A DNA stretch of 64,000 nt from an uncultured Gemmiger sp. (GCA_944388145.1 CALXHQ010000002.1:1-64000); one strand, 5' to 3'. Counted from the stretch's first letter, positions 33,171-42,235 are shown. Notes: generated by a model from the sequence alone, not told the origin. Numbers and translations: made by a program.

Positions 33171-34605
33171 GGTCGGCCTCCTTTCGGGGTTTTGCCAGCG
33201 GCAGGCGGAAGGTGACGGTGGTGCCGGCATCCACCGTGCTTTGCAGCTCCAGACGGCTATGGTGCAGGGCAGCGATGCGGGCACAGAGCGTCAGCCCGAT
33301 GCCGCTGCCTCCGCCCGCCCGGGCACGGGACTTGTCCACCATGTAAAAGGGCTCGGTGACGCGGGGCAGGTCGTCGGCGGGGATGCCGCAGCCATTGTCC
33401 GCCACCGTAAAAACCGCCTGGCCGGCTTCTGCCCGGCAGCTGACGGTCACCCGGCCGTCGGGCCGGCCGTCGCAGGCGCGCAGCGCATTTCGGACCAGGT
33501 TGCGCAGCAAATCATCCAGCAGCGCAGCGTCACCGGCCACTGTGCAGCCGGTGGGCCGGAACTGCAGCACGGCCCGGCCGGGATTATCCGGCAGACTGTG
33601 GGCCAGCCGGGCAAACAATGCCTGGTCGGTGACCGGGGCCATCTGAATGGCGCCATCCTCCCCCTCGGCGCGGCGCTCCAGGCCCATCAGGGCCAGCAGC
33701 TTGCGGCTCAGCTCCTCCAGGCGGCGGGTCTCCCGGAAGATAAAGCCCGCCGCCTCCCGCTGAGTCTCGGTGCTCTGGGGCCGGGCGCGCATCAGATCGG
33801 CATACCCCAGCATACTGGTCATGGGGGTCTTGATCTCGTGGGTGAAGGCCGCCACAAAATCCTTTTGCTGGCGGACATTTTCGTCCAGGGCGGCGATGCG
33901 GCTTTCCACCGCCGCGGCCATCTCGTCAAAACTGCGGCTCAGCGCGCCGATCTCGTCATCGGTGTCCACCGCGGTGCGGCCGGTGTAATCCCCCGCCGCG
34001 ATCCGCCCGCTGGCCTGCTGCAGCTGTGTCAGCGGTGCAGTCAGCCGGCGGCTGACCCGCGAGACCAGCCAGGCGCCCGCTGCCAGCACAACCAGCGTGG
34101 CGGCCATCCAGGCGGTCAGCTGGGCGTTCCGGCTGGCAAATACACCGGACACATCATAGGCGCTGACCAGCACGGCGTCAGTGCCCGGGATGTTCAGCGG
34201 CAGGGCCGAAAGCAGCCACCAGTTTGTCCCGGCCTTTGTCAGCAAGATCCGGCTCCGGCCGGCGGCCAGCGTTTTCAGCAGGGCGGCGTTTTCAATTTGC
34301 AGCGGCAGATTGGAATAGGCGCGGGTTGTCCCGTCCAAATACAGCGCCATGCTGCTGCCGGACGTACTTTCGGCATAGTTTTGCACCGCGTTGGCCATGG
34401 TCCCGGCGGCATAGGGGTCCCCCGGGTCGGTGAGGATGGTGCGCTCGATGGCATAAGCCTCGCTTGCCTGCCGGGCGGCGGCGGTGGCAGCCGCCGTGGA
34501 CAGTCCATCAGCAAAGCTGCGGCCCACCATCACCAACCCCACAGCGCACAGGCCGGCAGCCAGCAGCGCGGTGAAGCTCAGGCTGAGTTTTGTGGAAAAC
34601 CGCAT
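33163..34605 (-). CDS. Sensor histidine kinase
   Basis: A 480-residue sensor. TM1 is at about 9-29, with an extracytoplasmic sensor of about 130 residues. TM2 is at about 163-183, followed by HAMP (about 184-236), the H box FVAAFTHEIKTPMTSM with His256, an N box LLRNLVRNALRAC, and ATP boxes DNGCGIP and GGGSGIGLTL. It is a VanS/PhoR-like kinase. Its regulator is two genes upstream, separated by lipoprotein A, which is an uncommon order. The lipoproteins on both sides suggest it reads an envelope state. Confidence 0.92.
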   Translation of the reverse strand: MRFSTKLSLSFTALLAAGLCAVGLVMVGRSFADGLSTAAATAAARQASEAYAIERTILTDPGDPYAAGTMANAVQNYAESTSGSSMALYLDGTTRAYSNLPLQIENAALLKTLAAGRSRILLTKAGTNWWLLSALPLNIPGTDAVLVSAYDVSGVFASRNAQLTAWMAATLVVLAAGAWLVSRVSRRLTAPLTQLQQASGRIAAGDYTGRTAVDTDDEIGALSRSFDEMAAAVESRIAALDENVRQQKDFVAAFTHEIKTPMTSMLGYADLMRARPQSTETQREAAGFIFRETRRLEELSRKLLALMGLERRAEGEDGAIQMAPVTDQALFARLAHSLPDNPGRAVLQFRPTGCTVAGDAALLDDLLRNLVRNALRACDGRPDGRVTVSCRAEAGQAVFTVADNGCGIPADDLPRVTEPFYMVDKSRARAGGGSGIGLTLCARIAALHHSRLELQSTVDAGTTVTFRLPLAKPRKEADHA

Positions 34606-34642
34606 CGTTGGCAGCTCCTTTCGGGAAAAATGTGTGGAGCGT

Positions 34643-36046
34643 TCAGGGGGCGGAGCGGACGGCGTACAGATCGGCGGGGGTGCAGGTTGTCCAGTCCTGA
34701 CTGCCGCTCAGGTACTCCTCCAGCCCAATCACGGCATAAACCGGTGTTTCGGCGGGATGGGTGTACACGGTGCCGTCCTGCCCCATGTCAATGGCGGTAC
34801 CCGTGCGGCTGCCCACCTGCAGGATCGCCCGGCCGCCGCCTGCTGCATAAAGGGTGGGCAGCTGGGGCATGGCGCCGTCCTTCATCCATGTGGCGGGCAG
34901 TTCCCGCAGCAGGCTGCCGGTTGCCCGGTCAAACACCAGGCGATGGATCTGGCAGGAAAGACTGCCGTCCGGCGCAGGGGTGCATTCCCTGCCATCGATG
35001 GCAAAGGCCTGGTCGGTCACGGCAAAGATGGTCTGCGGTTCCCATGTCTCCGGCCAGAGGCCCGGATACTCCTGCAAGGTTTCCCCGGTGAGCAGATCGG
35101 TCACCGTCAGGTTGCCGGCATCGTCGATCTGCCAGGCCTCCTCCCCCTGCAGCGAGAAAAAGTCGCTGGCATCCTCCACCGGCAGCGGCTGGCTCAGGGT
35201 ACCGGTGTCCAGGTCCAGGATGTGGAAGGTGATGCGGGTGGCGGCGGCATCGTCGGCCATGCTGCCGGTGTGCGCCTCCGGCGGATGATCCCGGCTCAGT
35301 ACCAGCCGGCCGCTGCACACCGCCGCGGCAAATATCCGCGGGGTGGTGGTGGGCATCTCGCCGCCTGCCGCCCAGTCGAACAGGATGCGGACACTGCCGT
35401 CCGCCTTGGCGATGGACAGTACCACCGTCCGCTCAGAGCTGAGACCATCGGATCGGGGCGGGTTGGACTCGTACACAGCGTAGAGGTACCCGTCATCCGC
35501 CAGCCAGGCAATGTCCAGGCAGCTGCCATCCGGGGCAAAGCCTTCACACAGAGTTTTCTGGCCGCTGCCGTCCAATGCGCTGACGGTCAATGTGCTGCGC
35601 GCCGCGCCGCCGCCGTGTTCCGGCGCGGTCACGTATACGCGGTACAGTTTGCCGCCGTCAGCAAAGGCGCCGCACTGGGCAATGGTATAGCCATCGGCAG
35701 GGCTGGGGCCCAGCCAGGCATCACAGCGGGCATCCCTTTGGGAACAGCCGGACTTGGCGCACACCAACTCCAGAACGCCTGTGTCCAAATCCAGCCCGGT
35801 CAAAAAACGGGCATCGTAATAGTAGCCGCTGTCCACACCGTAAACGGTTTTGCCGTCCACGCTGGGCCGGCTGCCGCCCTGCCAGACAAAATGCAGCCTG
35901 CCCTGTGGCATCGCCTCTGCGGCGGGGGTCGCAGCGGTTTCTTCCGTGGCCGCGGGCGCTGCCGGCATGGTATCCTGCACCCCGCAGCCGGACAGCATCA
36001 GCACCGCCAGCAGGGCGAAGCACTTGGTGGCAAAGTTTGATTTCAT
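34643..36046 (-). CDS. Propeller-like lipoprotein A with C-x4-C-x6-C motif
   Basis: A 467-residue lipoprotein with lipobox LMLSGC (Cys21), a Thr/Ala/Pro linker, then SVDGKTVYGVDSGYYYDARF and a motif C96-x4-C101-x6-C108-DAWL followed by repeated strand units (LDLDTGVLELV, ALDGSGQKTL, LDLDTGTLSQP, TDLLTGETLQEY). The repeated D-TG turns suggest a beta-propeller. It is a paralogue of lipoprotein B with the same Cys spacing. Its ATG overlaps the regulator stop (ATGA), so both are made together. The three Cys could bind metal or form a disulphide; this is unproven. Confidence 0.75.
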   Translation of the reverse strand: MKSNFATKCFALLAVLMLSGCGVQDTMPAAPAATEETAATPAAEAMPQGRLHFVWQGGSRPSVDGKTVYGVDSGYYYDARFLTGLDLDTGVLELVCAKSGCSQRDARCDAWLGPSPADGYTIAQCGAFADGGKLYRVYVTAPEHGGGAARSTLTVSALDGSGQKTLCEGFAPDGSCLDIAWLADDGYLYAVYESNPPRSDGLSSERTVVLSIAKADGSVRILFDWAAGGEMPTTTPRIFAAAVCSGRLVLSRDHPPEAHTGSMADDAAATRITFHILDLDTGTLSQPLPVEDASDFFSLQGEEAWQIDDAGNLTVTDLLTGETLQEYPGLWPETWEPQTIFAVTDQAFAIDGRECTPAPDGSLSCQIHRLVFDRATGSLLRELPATWMKDGAMPQLPTLYAAGGGRAILQVGSRTGTAIDMGQDGTVYTHPAETPVYAVIGLEEYLSGSQDWTTCTPADLYAVRSAP

Positions 36047-36714
36047 GGGATTTCATCCTCACTTTCCAGCCGGTAGCCCACCCGGTGGATGGTGGTGATT
36101 TTGTCCTCCCAGCCAAGCTTGCGGCGCAGGCGCTGGATGTGGGTGTCCAGCGTGCGGGTGTTGTCCAGCATTTCCTCCTCGCCCCAGACCGTCTCGTAGA
36201 GATAGTCCCGATAGAGCACGCTGCCCCGGTTGCGCAGCAAAATCAGCAGCAGGTCGTATTCCTTTGGGGTCAGCTGCACCGGTTTGCCCGCCCGGGTCAC
36301 CCGGCAGGCCGCGGTGTCCACCACCACATCCCAGGCTGTGAACCGCAGGCTGCCCCGCCCGGTGCGGCGCAGCACCGCCTCCACCCGGGCGATCAGCTCC
36401 GCCGGCTCAAAGGGCTTGACGATATAGTCGTCCGCCCCCATGTGCAGCCCCCGCACCCTGTCGGCCAGCGTCCCTTTTGCGGTGAGAAAGATACAGGGCG
36501 TGCCGGTGGGCAGGATATATTGCAGCAGGTCGTAGCCGTCAATACCGGGCATCATCACATCCAGCAGCACCAGGTCGTAGCTGTTTTGCTCCAGCAGGTC
36601 GGCTGCCTGGGCGCTGCTGGTCACCGCCCGGCACAGGTACCCGGCGTTGGACAGGGTGCGGGCAATCAGCCGGGCAATGGCTTCCTCGTCATCCACAATC
36701 AGAATGGGTTTCAC
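36043..36714 (-). CDS. OmpR-family response regulator
   Basis: A 223-residue regulator with acidic pair DD (8-9), phosphoacceptor Asp52 (LLDVMMPG) and Lys in VKPF. A winged-helix DNA-binding domain follows (QLTPKEYDLLLILLRNRG, ending TLDTHIQRLRRKLG and HRVGYRL). It is the first gene of the five-gene operon. It is the likely partner of the histidine kinase at 33163-34605 and probably controls its own operon. Confidence 0.93.
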   Translation of the reverse strand: MKPILIVDDEEAIARLIARTLSNAGYLCRAVTSSAQAADLLEQNSYDLVLLDVMMPGIDGYDLLQYILPTGTPCIFLTAKGTLADRVRGLHMGADDYIVKPFEPAELIARVEAVLRRTGRGSLRFTAWDVVVDTAACRVTRAGKPVQLTPKEYDLLLILLRNRGSVLYRDYLYETVWGEEEMLDNTRTLDTHIQRLRRKLGWEDKITTIHRVGYRLESEDEIP

Positions 36715-36754
36715 GTCGGCGGGCTCCTTTCAGGGCAATCCTTTTCTGTCTCCT

Positions 36755-36760
36755 ATTATA
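36755..36760 (-). promoter_or_regulatory. -10 element of the regulator-lipoprotein-kinase operon
   Basis: Minus strand TATAAT about 40 bases before ATG 36714. The -35 region is poor, and two AATT elements about 10 bp apart occupy it, which may indicate activation by the operon's own regulator. Confidence 0.5.
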
Positions 36761-36805
36761 CGGCTAAATTCGTCTGAATTGTATCCAGCGCAAAAGTTTC
36801 CCACA

Positions 36806-36853
36806 GGCAGAGCCGCCCGCCCCGGCAATAAATGCGGGGCGGGCGGCTCTGCC
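36806..36853. terminator. 18-bp perfect hairpin after the DUF3793 gene
   Basis: GGCAGAGCCGCCCGCCCC and its exact complement flank a 12-base loop. The minus-strand exit is TGTGGGAAACTTTTG, so the T-run is displaced. It is likely the 3' end of the DUF3793 transcript. Confidence 0.6.
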
Positions 36854-36888
36854 AGAATATCTGTAAACGGAAAAAACGGGAAAGCAGT

Positions 36889-37428
36889 TCAGGCAGCCAC
36901 CGTCAGCTGGGGCACGGTCCGGCCCTGCTGCCACAGGCGGGTGTAAACCTGGGTGCATTTTTTCAGCCGGGCAAAGGTGCGCCGGGCCTCGCACTCATTG
37001 CAATAGACCTTCCAGCAGCCGACGCAGCGGCAGTTTTTGCCCCGGTTGCGGATAAAACCCGCCACATCCCCCACCGGGTAACCGAGGAAGAGCCCGATCT
37101 CATGGGGGAAGCCCTGCCCCGCGGCCAGACGTTGGCGCAGCCGGTCCAGGGCGGGGGCCATCTCGGTGGAGGGATAGCCATATCCCCGCAGCAGCCAGCC
37201 GGTGCCGGGGCGCTGCAGGTCCCGGGCCAGCCGGGCCGGGCGGTAAACATAGACGAGCGCATAGGTGCCATCGCAGCAAAGCACCGTCAGTTCGATGCCC
37301 TTGGTCCCCAGCGCCTGCCGCCAGGCGTCCAGCTCCTCCCGCCCGGGGCAAAGGCAGCGGAACAGGCTGGCTGTCTTGAGGTTGGCCAGGGTGGGGGCGC
37401 ATTGGGTGATCAGGTATCGTTCCAGCAT
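36889..37428 (-). CDS. DUF3793 family protein
   Basis: A 179-residue cytosolic protein. Family features are an N-terminal APTLANLKTASLF helix, HEIGLFLGYPVGDVAGFI (about 110-127), a Cys cluster CRCVGCWKVYCNECEA (about 134-149), and a C-terminal KKCTQVYTRLW. DUF3793 proteins are encoded near ferrous-iron transport or flavodoxin genes in clostridia (recalled, not checked). The four to five clustered Cys could bind Fe-S or metal. A TTAG-N6-CTAA box lies just upstream, shared with the feo operon in this window. RBS AAAGGAG precedes ATG 37428. Confidence 0.88.
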   Translation of the reverse strand: MLERYLITQCAPTLANLKTASLFRCLCPGREELDAWRQALGTKGIELTVLCCDGTYALVYVYRPARLARDLQRPGTGWLLRGYGYPSTEMAPALDRLRQRLAAGQGFPHEIGLFLGYPVGDVAGFIRNRGKNCRCVGCWKVYCNECEARRTFARLKKCTQVYTRLWQQGRTVPQLTVAA

Positions 37429-37776
37429 GGGATGGCTCCTTTCCTTTGAGGCGGATGAAATACAGCCTACCGTAAATTAGCATACGCTAACTTGTGGGGA
37501 AGAAATCAGCCGCTGCACCGGTGCTGTGTCACCCGATTGCAGCGGCTGAGGCGTCCCCGCAAGTGACCGTTAAGTCAGTTATACTATATCATGTGTTCTT
37601 TCATCTGTCAACTGGTAATTCAGTCATCTTTGATCCAGAGAACTGCCCGGGCCCCTTCCAAAGGCATCCCGTATCCAGCATTGGTTTGCGTTTTGTCCCG
37701 CCGCCCGCTGGGCATCCCCGTTTGAGAGCGGGTTCAGCGGGGAACATCTTTCCATCCTGCGGCTTGAAAAAGCACA
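37429..37776. other. Intergenic between divergent DUF3793 and lacZ
   Basis: There is no supported gene. It holds the iron-type box at 37477-37490 and a perfect 12-bp stem, TCAGCCGCTGCA (37506-37517) with TGCAGCGGCTGA (37538-37549), whose role is unclear because neither side has a T-run. The rest shows nothing I can name. Confidence 0.55.
37477..37490. promoter_or_regulatory. TTAG-N6-CTAA box (candidate DtxR/IdeR-type iron operator) upstream of DUF3793
   Basis: TTAGCATACGCTAA. The symmetry extends to 20 bases (37474-37493) with 8 of 10 positions matching. The same TTAG-N6-CTAA spacing recurs at the feoA promoter (46989-47002). Confidence 0.6.
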
Positions 37777-37805
37777 TTGCCACAGGACCCGTTATGAGAT
37801 ATGAT
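37777..37805 (+). promoter_or_regulatory. Sigma-A promoter of lacZ
   Basis: TTGCCA (37777-37782), 17 bases, TATGAT (37800-37805). ATG 37870 has AGGAGG 7 bases upstream. Confidence 0.65.
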
Positions 37806-37869
37806 AAAGGTATCCCATCCCTCATTTCCCGCATTTTTGCCCGCGGAAGTTGTAACAGGAGGCGTTTTT

Positions 37870-40698
37870 ATGCAGGCATCCCTTTCCTGGCTGACAGACC
37901 CCACCGTCTTTGCGGTAAACCGCCTGCCGGCACACTCGGACCATTGCTGCTACCGTACCCGGGAGGAACTGGCCGCCGGGGCCAGTTCCCTGCGCCAGCC
38001 ACTGGACGGGCTGTGGCGCTTTGCGTACAGCCCCTGCCCGGCCCGCCGCCCGGCGGAGTTTTGGCAGGCAGGGGCCGACCTTTCCGGGTTTGGCACCATT
38101 CAGGTCCCCAGCCACATTGAGCTGCAGGGCTACGGCCAGCGCCGCTATGTGAACGCCCAGTACCCCTGGGACGGCCACCGGGAGATCCATCCCCCCGAAA
38201 TTGACTGGGACGACTGCCCGGTGGGCAGCTACGTGCGGGACTTCACGCTGGAGGACAGCCTGGCCGGGCAGCGGGTGTGCATCTCGTTCCAGGGGGTGGA
38301 GGTGGCCTTCTATCTGTGGTGCAACGGGCAGTTTGTCGGCTACGCCGAGGATAGCTTTACCCCCTCTGACTTTGACCTGACCCCCTACCTGCAGCCGGGC
38401 CGCAACCGCCTGTGCGTGGAGGTGTACAAGTATGCCAGCGCCGCCTGGCTGGAGGATCAGGATATGTTCCGGTTCTTCGGCATTTTCCGCAGCGTGTTCC
38501 TCTACGCAAAGCCGTCGGTCCACATCGACGATTTGTGGCTGCGGGCGGGACTTTCGGCGGACAATACCACCGGCACCCTGGCCCCGCGGCTGAAAGTTTC
38601 GGCTGCCGGGGGCGCTGACCCTGCCGCCTGCCGGGTGGTCTGCCGCATCACCGCCCCCGACGGTCGGGCACTGTACGACGCGCCGCTGGCCCTGACCGCG
38701 GAGGGCGAGTACTGGACGGCTGAGCCCCTCTCGCTGCCAGGGGTGCAGGCCTGGAGCAACGCCACCCCCGCGCTGTACCAGGTGGAACTGGCACTGTATG
38801 GCCCCGACGGCGAACTGCTGGAGGTTATCCCCTACCGGGTGGGCTTCCGCCGGTTTGAACTGAAGGACGGCATTTTGTGCCTGAACGGTGAGCGAATCGT
38901 CTTTCACGGGGTCAACCGGCATGAATGGAACCCCGCCACCGGCCGCGCCATCGCTCCCGACGATATGCGCCGGGCAATGGCCACCTTCCGCCGCAACAAC
39001 ATCAACGCCGTGCGCACCTGCCATTACCCCAACCAGAGCCTGTGGTACGACCTGTGCGATGAGAACGGCATCTACATGATCGATGAGGCCAACCTGGAAA
39101 CCCACGGCACCTGGCAGGGCACCAATGGCTATGACCTGCGCTGGCATGTGCCCGGCGACCTGCCCCAGTGGAAGGACTGCTGCGTTGATCGGGCACGGTC
39201 GATGTTTGAGCGGGACAAAAACCACACGGCCATCCTGCTGTGGAGCTGCGGCAACGAGAGCTATGCCGGGGCGGACATCCAGGCAATGAGCGATTTCTTC
39301 CACGCCAGCGACCCCAGCCGCCTGGTCCACTACGAGGGCGTGGTCCAAAATCGCAAGTGGGATGCCATCTCCGACGTGGAAAGCCGGATGTATGCCAAAC
39401 CCAACGACATCCGCGCCTATCTGGAAAGCAAGCCGGCCAAGCCCTTCCTGCTGTGCGAGTATATGCACGACATGGGCAACAGCCTGGGCGGCATGGAGAG
39501 CTATATCCGCCTGGGCGAGGAGTTCCCCCAGTATCAGGGCGGATTCATCTGGGATTACATGGATCAGGCACTGTGGCATACCGACGCGCTGGGCCGCCGG
39601 GTGCTGGGCTACGGCGGAGATTTTGCCGAGCGCCCCACCGACTACGCCTTCAGCGCAGACGGCATTGTTTTTGCCGACGGAACCGAGAAACCTGCCATGC
39701 AGGAGGTGCGCTACTGGTATGCCCCCTCCCGGGAGCGGGCCAGCTGGGACGCTGCCAACGCCCGGGATGCCGCTGCTGCCGACGCCGACCTGGCTGAACT
39801 GCACCGTAGCCACGCTGCCTGTGTGGCTGCCGCGCCGCAGTTGCAGGCGGCCCGGGGCATCACCAACGTGGGTGTGCGGGGCAAAGGCTTTGAAGTGCTG
39901 TTCGGCTACCCCCAGGGCGGACCGGTCAGCCTGAAGTGCGCCGGGCAGGAGTGGCTGTGGCGCGCGCCGCGGCTGGCGGTCTGGCGCGCGCCCACCGAAA
40001 ACGACCTGGGCTGCGGGTATCCGCTGCGGGCTTCGGCCTGGCAGGCGGCGGACAGCTGGCAGCAATGCACCGGCTGGCAGGTGCTGGAGGACGCCCCCCG
40101 GCTGTTCCGCATCCGGTTCAGCTACGCGCTGCCGGCGGTGCCCGGTGCCGCAGCCGCCCTGACCTACACGGTGGACGCTGCCGGCCTGCTGACGGTGGAC
40201 GCCACGCTGGACCTGCCGGAAACCGCCCCCGAGCTGCCCTGCTTTGGCGTACGGTTCGACACCGCGATGCCGCTGGATGCGGTAACCTGGCAGGGTCTGT
40301 CCGGCGAAACCTACCCCGACCGGTACAAAGGCGCCCGCTTTGGCCTGCATACCGAAGCCCCCCATATTCCCGGCTATCTGGTCCCGCAGGAGTGCGGCTG
40401 CCACTGGAATACCCGCCGGGCCGCACTGCGCCGGGGCAGCTGCATGCTGGAGCTGCAAGCCTGTGACGTGCCTTTTGGCTTCTCGGCGCTGCCCTGGACG
40501 CCGCAGCAGCTGGAGGCTGCCGCCCACCGGGAGGAACTGCCCGACCCGGTACGCACCACCGTTACCGTGTTTGGTGCCATGCGGGGTGTGGGCGGCATTG
40601 ACAGCTGGGGCACCGATGTGGAACCGCCCTATCGCCTGACCGGCAGCCACCAGCAGTGCCGGTTTGGCATCCAGCTCACCGGCGAGACATTGTTGTAA
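37870..40698 (+). CDS. lacZ: Beta-galactosidase, GH2 (LacZ type)
   Basis: A 942-residue cytosolic enzyme hydrolysing lactose or other beta-galactosides. There is no signal peptide. The order is N-terminal sugar-binding jelly roll (about 40-215), Ig-like domain (about 217-325), TIM barrel (about 327-620) with acid/base Glu463 in GNES and nucleophile Glu530 in LLCEYMH, second Ig, then the LacZ small-chain domain (about 680-942, including WRAPTENDLG). The usual LacZ length is about 1000, so it is complete. The start at 37870 is supported by AGGAGG. An in-frame ATG at 37801 sits on the promoter. No lactose permease lies nearby, so the substrate enters by another route. Confidence 0.95.
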   Translation: MQASLSWLTDPTVFAVNRLPAHSDHCCYRTREELAAGASSLRQPLDGLWRFAYSPCPARRPAEFWQAGADLSGFGTIQVPSHIELQGYGQRRYVNAQYPWDGHREIHPPEIDWDDCPVGSYVRDFTLEDSLAGQRVCISFQGVEVAFYLWCNGQFVGYAEDSFTPSDFDLTPYLQPGRNRLCVEVYKYASAAWLEDQDMFRFFGIFRSVFLYAKPSVHIDDLWLRAGLSADNTTGTLAPRLKVSAAGGADPAACRVVCRITAPDGRALYDAPLALTAEGEYWTAEPLSLPGVQAWSNATPALYQVELALYGPDGELLEVIPYRVGFRRFELKDGILCLNGERIVFHGVNRHEWNPATGRAIAPDDMRRAMATFRRNNINAVRTCHYPNQSLWYDLCDENGIYMIDEANLETHGTWQGTNGYDLRWHVPGDLPQWKDCCVDRARSMFERDKNHTAILLWSCGNESYAGADIQAMSDFFHASDPSRLVHYEGVVQNRKWDAISDVESRMYAKPNDIRAYLESKPAKPFLLCEYMHDMGNSLGGMESYIRLGEEFPQYQGGFIWDYMDQALWHTDALGRRVLGYGGDFAERPTDYAFSADGIVFADGTEKPAMQEVRYWYAPSRERASWDAANARDAAAADADLAELHRSHAACVAAAPQLQAARGITNVGVRGKGFEVLFGYPQGGPVSLKCAGQEWLWRAPRLAVWRAPTENDLGCGYPLRASAWQAADSWQQCTGWQVLEDAPRLFRIRFSYALPAVPGAAAALTYTVDAAGLLTVDATLDLPETAPELPCFGVRFDTAMPLDAVTWQGLSGETYPDRYKGARFGLHTEAPHIPGYLVPQECGCHWNTRRAALRRGSCMLELQACDVPFGFSALPWTPQQLEAAAHREELPDPVRTTVTVFGAMRGVGGIDSWGTDVEPPYRLTGSHQQCRFGIQLTGETLL

Positions 40699-40710
40699 GG
40701 GGGCCGCCGA

Positions 40711-41310
40711 ATGGAATACAAACTGCTGATCACCGGGTTCGAGCCTTTTGGCGGGCAGAGCGTCAATCCCGCCTGGGAGGCGGTGGCCGCCCTGCCTGAC
40801 CACATCGGCCCCTTTGCGCTGACCAGGCTGCAGGTACCGGTGGAGTTTGACCGTGCCGCCCGGTTGGCGCTGAATGCCGCCGAGGCTCTGCGTCCCGACG
40901 TGATCCTGTGCGTTGGGCAGGCGGGCGGCCGGGATGCTGTTACCCCAGAGGCTGCCGCGCTGAATCTGCGGGAGACGGAACAGCCGGACAATGCCGGACA
41001 GACACCGCAGGACCAGCCCTGTGTGCCGGGCGGGGAAAATGCGCTGTTCTCTTCCCTGCCGGTGCGGCGGATGGTGCAGGCCATCCGGGACGCCGGGCTG
41101 CCGGGAAAACTGAGCTGCTCGGCGGGAACCTACGTCTGCAATGACCTGTTGTACACTCTGCTGCACGCCTGCCGCGGCAGTCGCACCCGGGTGGGCTTTA
41201 TCCATGTGCCCTTTTTGCCGGAACAGGCAAAGCCCGGCGTGCCCAGCCTGCCGCTGGCAGACACTGTTCGGGCGCTGACTGCCGCCATCCGGGCCATCGA
41301 CCCGCTGTGA
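40711..41310 (+). CDS. pcp: Pyroglutamyl-peptidase I
   Basis: A 199-residue cytosolic C15 cysteine peptidase removing N-terminal pyroglutamate. It starts LLITGFEPFGGQSVNPAWE, the family signature. The catalytic triad is Glu80 (VTPEAAALN), Cys143 (GTYVCND) and His165 (GFIHVPFLP). It begins 12 bases after lacZ and overlaps or abuts sfsA, so the three are co-transcribed. Confidence 0.95.
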   Translation: MEYKLLITGFEPFGGQSVNPAWEAVAALPDHIGPFALTRLQVPVEFDRAARLALNAAEALRPDVILCVGQAGGRDAVTPEAAALNLRETEQPDNAGQTPQDQPCVPGGENALFSSLPVRRMVQAIRDAGLPGKLSCSAGTYVCNDLLYTLLHACRGSRTRVGFIHVPFLPEQAKPGVPSLPLADTVRALTAAIRAIDPL

Positions 41311-41318
41311 GGGAATGT

Positions 41319-42035
41319 ATGATCCTGTATCACAAAATCCGGCCGGCGGTATTTCGCCGCCGGCCCAACCGATTTGTCGCCTGTGTCACCACCGGGGACG
41401 GTGCCGAACTGCGCGCCCATGTCAAAAACACCGGCCGCTGCGCGGAACTGCTGGTGCCGGGGGCCCGAGTCTACCTGGAGTTTTCGGACCGGCCGGGGCG
41501 GTCCACCCCCTGCGACCTGGTGGCAGTGGAAAAGTCCCTGCCCGGCGGCAGCCTGCTGGTCAACATGGATTCGGCGGCGCCCAACGCGGCGGCAGGTGAG
41601 TGGCTGGCCGCCGGCGGGCTTGGCCCGCTGGAACAGCTGCGGCCGGAGCAGACCTTTGGCGATTCCCGCTTTGACTTTGCCGCCCGGCAAGGCGGCCGCC
41701 CGGTGTTGGTGGAGGTGAAAGGCTGCACGCTGGAGCGGGCAGGGGTGGCGGCCTTTCCCGATGCGCCCACGCTGCGGGGGCTGAAACATGTGCGGGCGCT
41801 GACCGGCTATGCCCGGCAGGGCTGGCGCTGCTGCATACTGGTGGTGATCCAGATGGACCGGGTGGACCGTTTTTGCCCCAACTGGGCCACCCAGCCCGCC
41901 TTTGGGCTGGCCCTGCAGGAGGCTGCTGCCGCCGGTGTGGAGGTGCTGGCTATGGACTGTGCCGTAACCCCCACTTCCGTCACATTGCGGCGGCCGGTGC
42001 CGGTGGACCTGACCCCGCCTCCGGATCTGCGCTGA
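41319..42035 (+). CDS. sfsA: SfsA-family DNA/RNA nuclease
   Basis: A 238-residue protein. It has an N-terminal OB-like part (RRPNRFVACV, HVKNTGRCAELLVPGARVYLE) and a C-terminal PD-(D/E)XK-like nuclease core with DSRFDF and VEVKGCTLE as catalytic Asp/Glu/Lys. SfsA was named for sugar-fermentation stimulation and is now considered a nuclease. ATG 41319 has GAGGG at good spacing. A GTG at 41307 overlapping the pcp stop is the alternative start. Confidence 0.92.
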   Translation: MILYHKIRPAVFRRRPNRFVACVTTGDGAELRAHVKNTGRCAELLVPGARVYLEFSDRPGRSTPCDLVAVEKSLPGGSLLVNMDSAAPNAAAGEWLAAGGLGPLEQLRPEQTFGDSRFDFAARQGGRPVLVEVKGCTLERAGVAAFPDAPTLRGLKHVRALTGYARQGWRCCILVVIQMDRVDRFCPNWATQPAFGLALQEAAAAGVEVLAMDCAVTPTSVTLRRPVPVDLTPPPDLR

Positions 42036-42095
42036 GCGGCCCGGCCTGCTCCGCCGCAGCCGCCTTGCCGGGCCATTCGTCCCGCTTGAATTTTC

Positions 42096-42124
42096 TTGAC
42101 GGCCGCCCCAAAGGATGGTATAGT
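42096..42124 (+). promoter_or_regulatory. Sigma-A promoter of the GH32 gene
   Basis: TTGACG (42096-42101), 17 bases, TATAGT (42119-42124). Confidence 0.85.
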
Positions 42125-42140
42125 AATCTTTCCAAAATTG

Positions 42141-42154
42141 GTGAATCGATTCAC
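42141..42154. promoter_or_regulatory. LacI-type operator before the GH32 gene
   Basis: GTGAATCGATTCAC, a perfect 14-bp palindrome with central CG, at about +10 to +24 from the expected start site. Position and form fit a LacI/GalR-family repressor of sucrose or fructan genes. No such repressor is in the window. Confidence 0.7.
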
Positions 42155-42235
42155 GGCGGCCTGCACGGCTCCGCGCAGGCTGCATTCCAGCAAGTACTGG
42201 CAACCATATAAAATTGTAAAGGAAAGGGCTTTTCC

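Noticed and set aside
37494-37870. A small plus-strand gene upstream of lacZ
   Set aside because: The frame runs through the promoter and RBS of lacZ in another frame and has no family similarity or start signal.
37822-41205. A 1127-codon open frame on the minus strand
   Set aside because: It is antisense to lacZ and pcp, both with intact catalytic motifs. The composition is low-complexity His/Gln/Gly.
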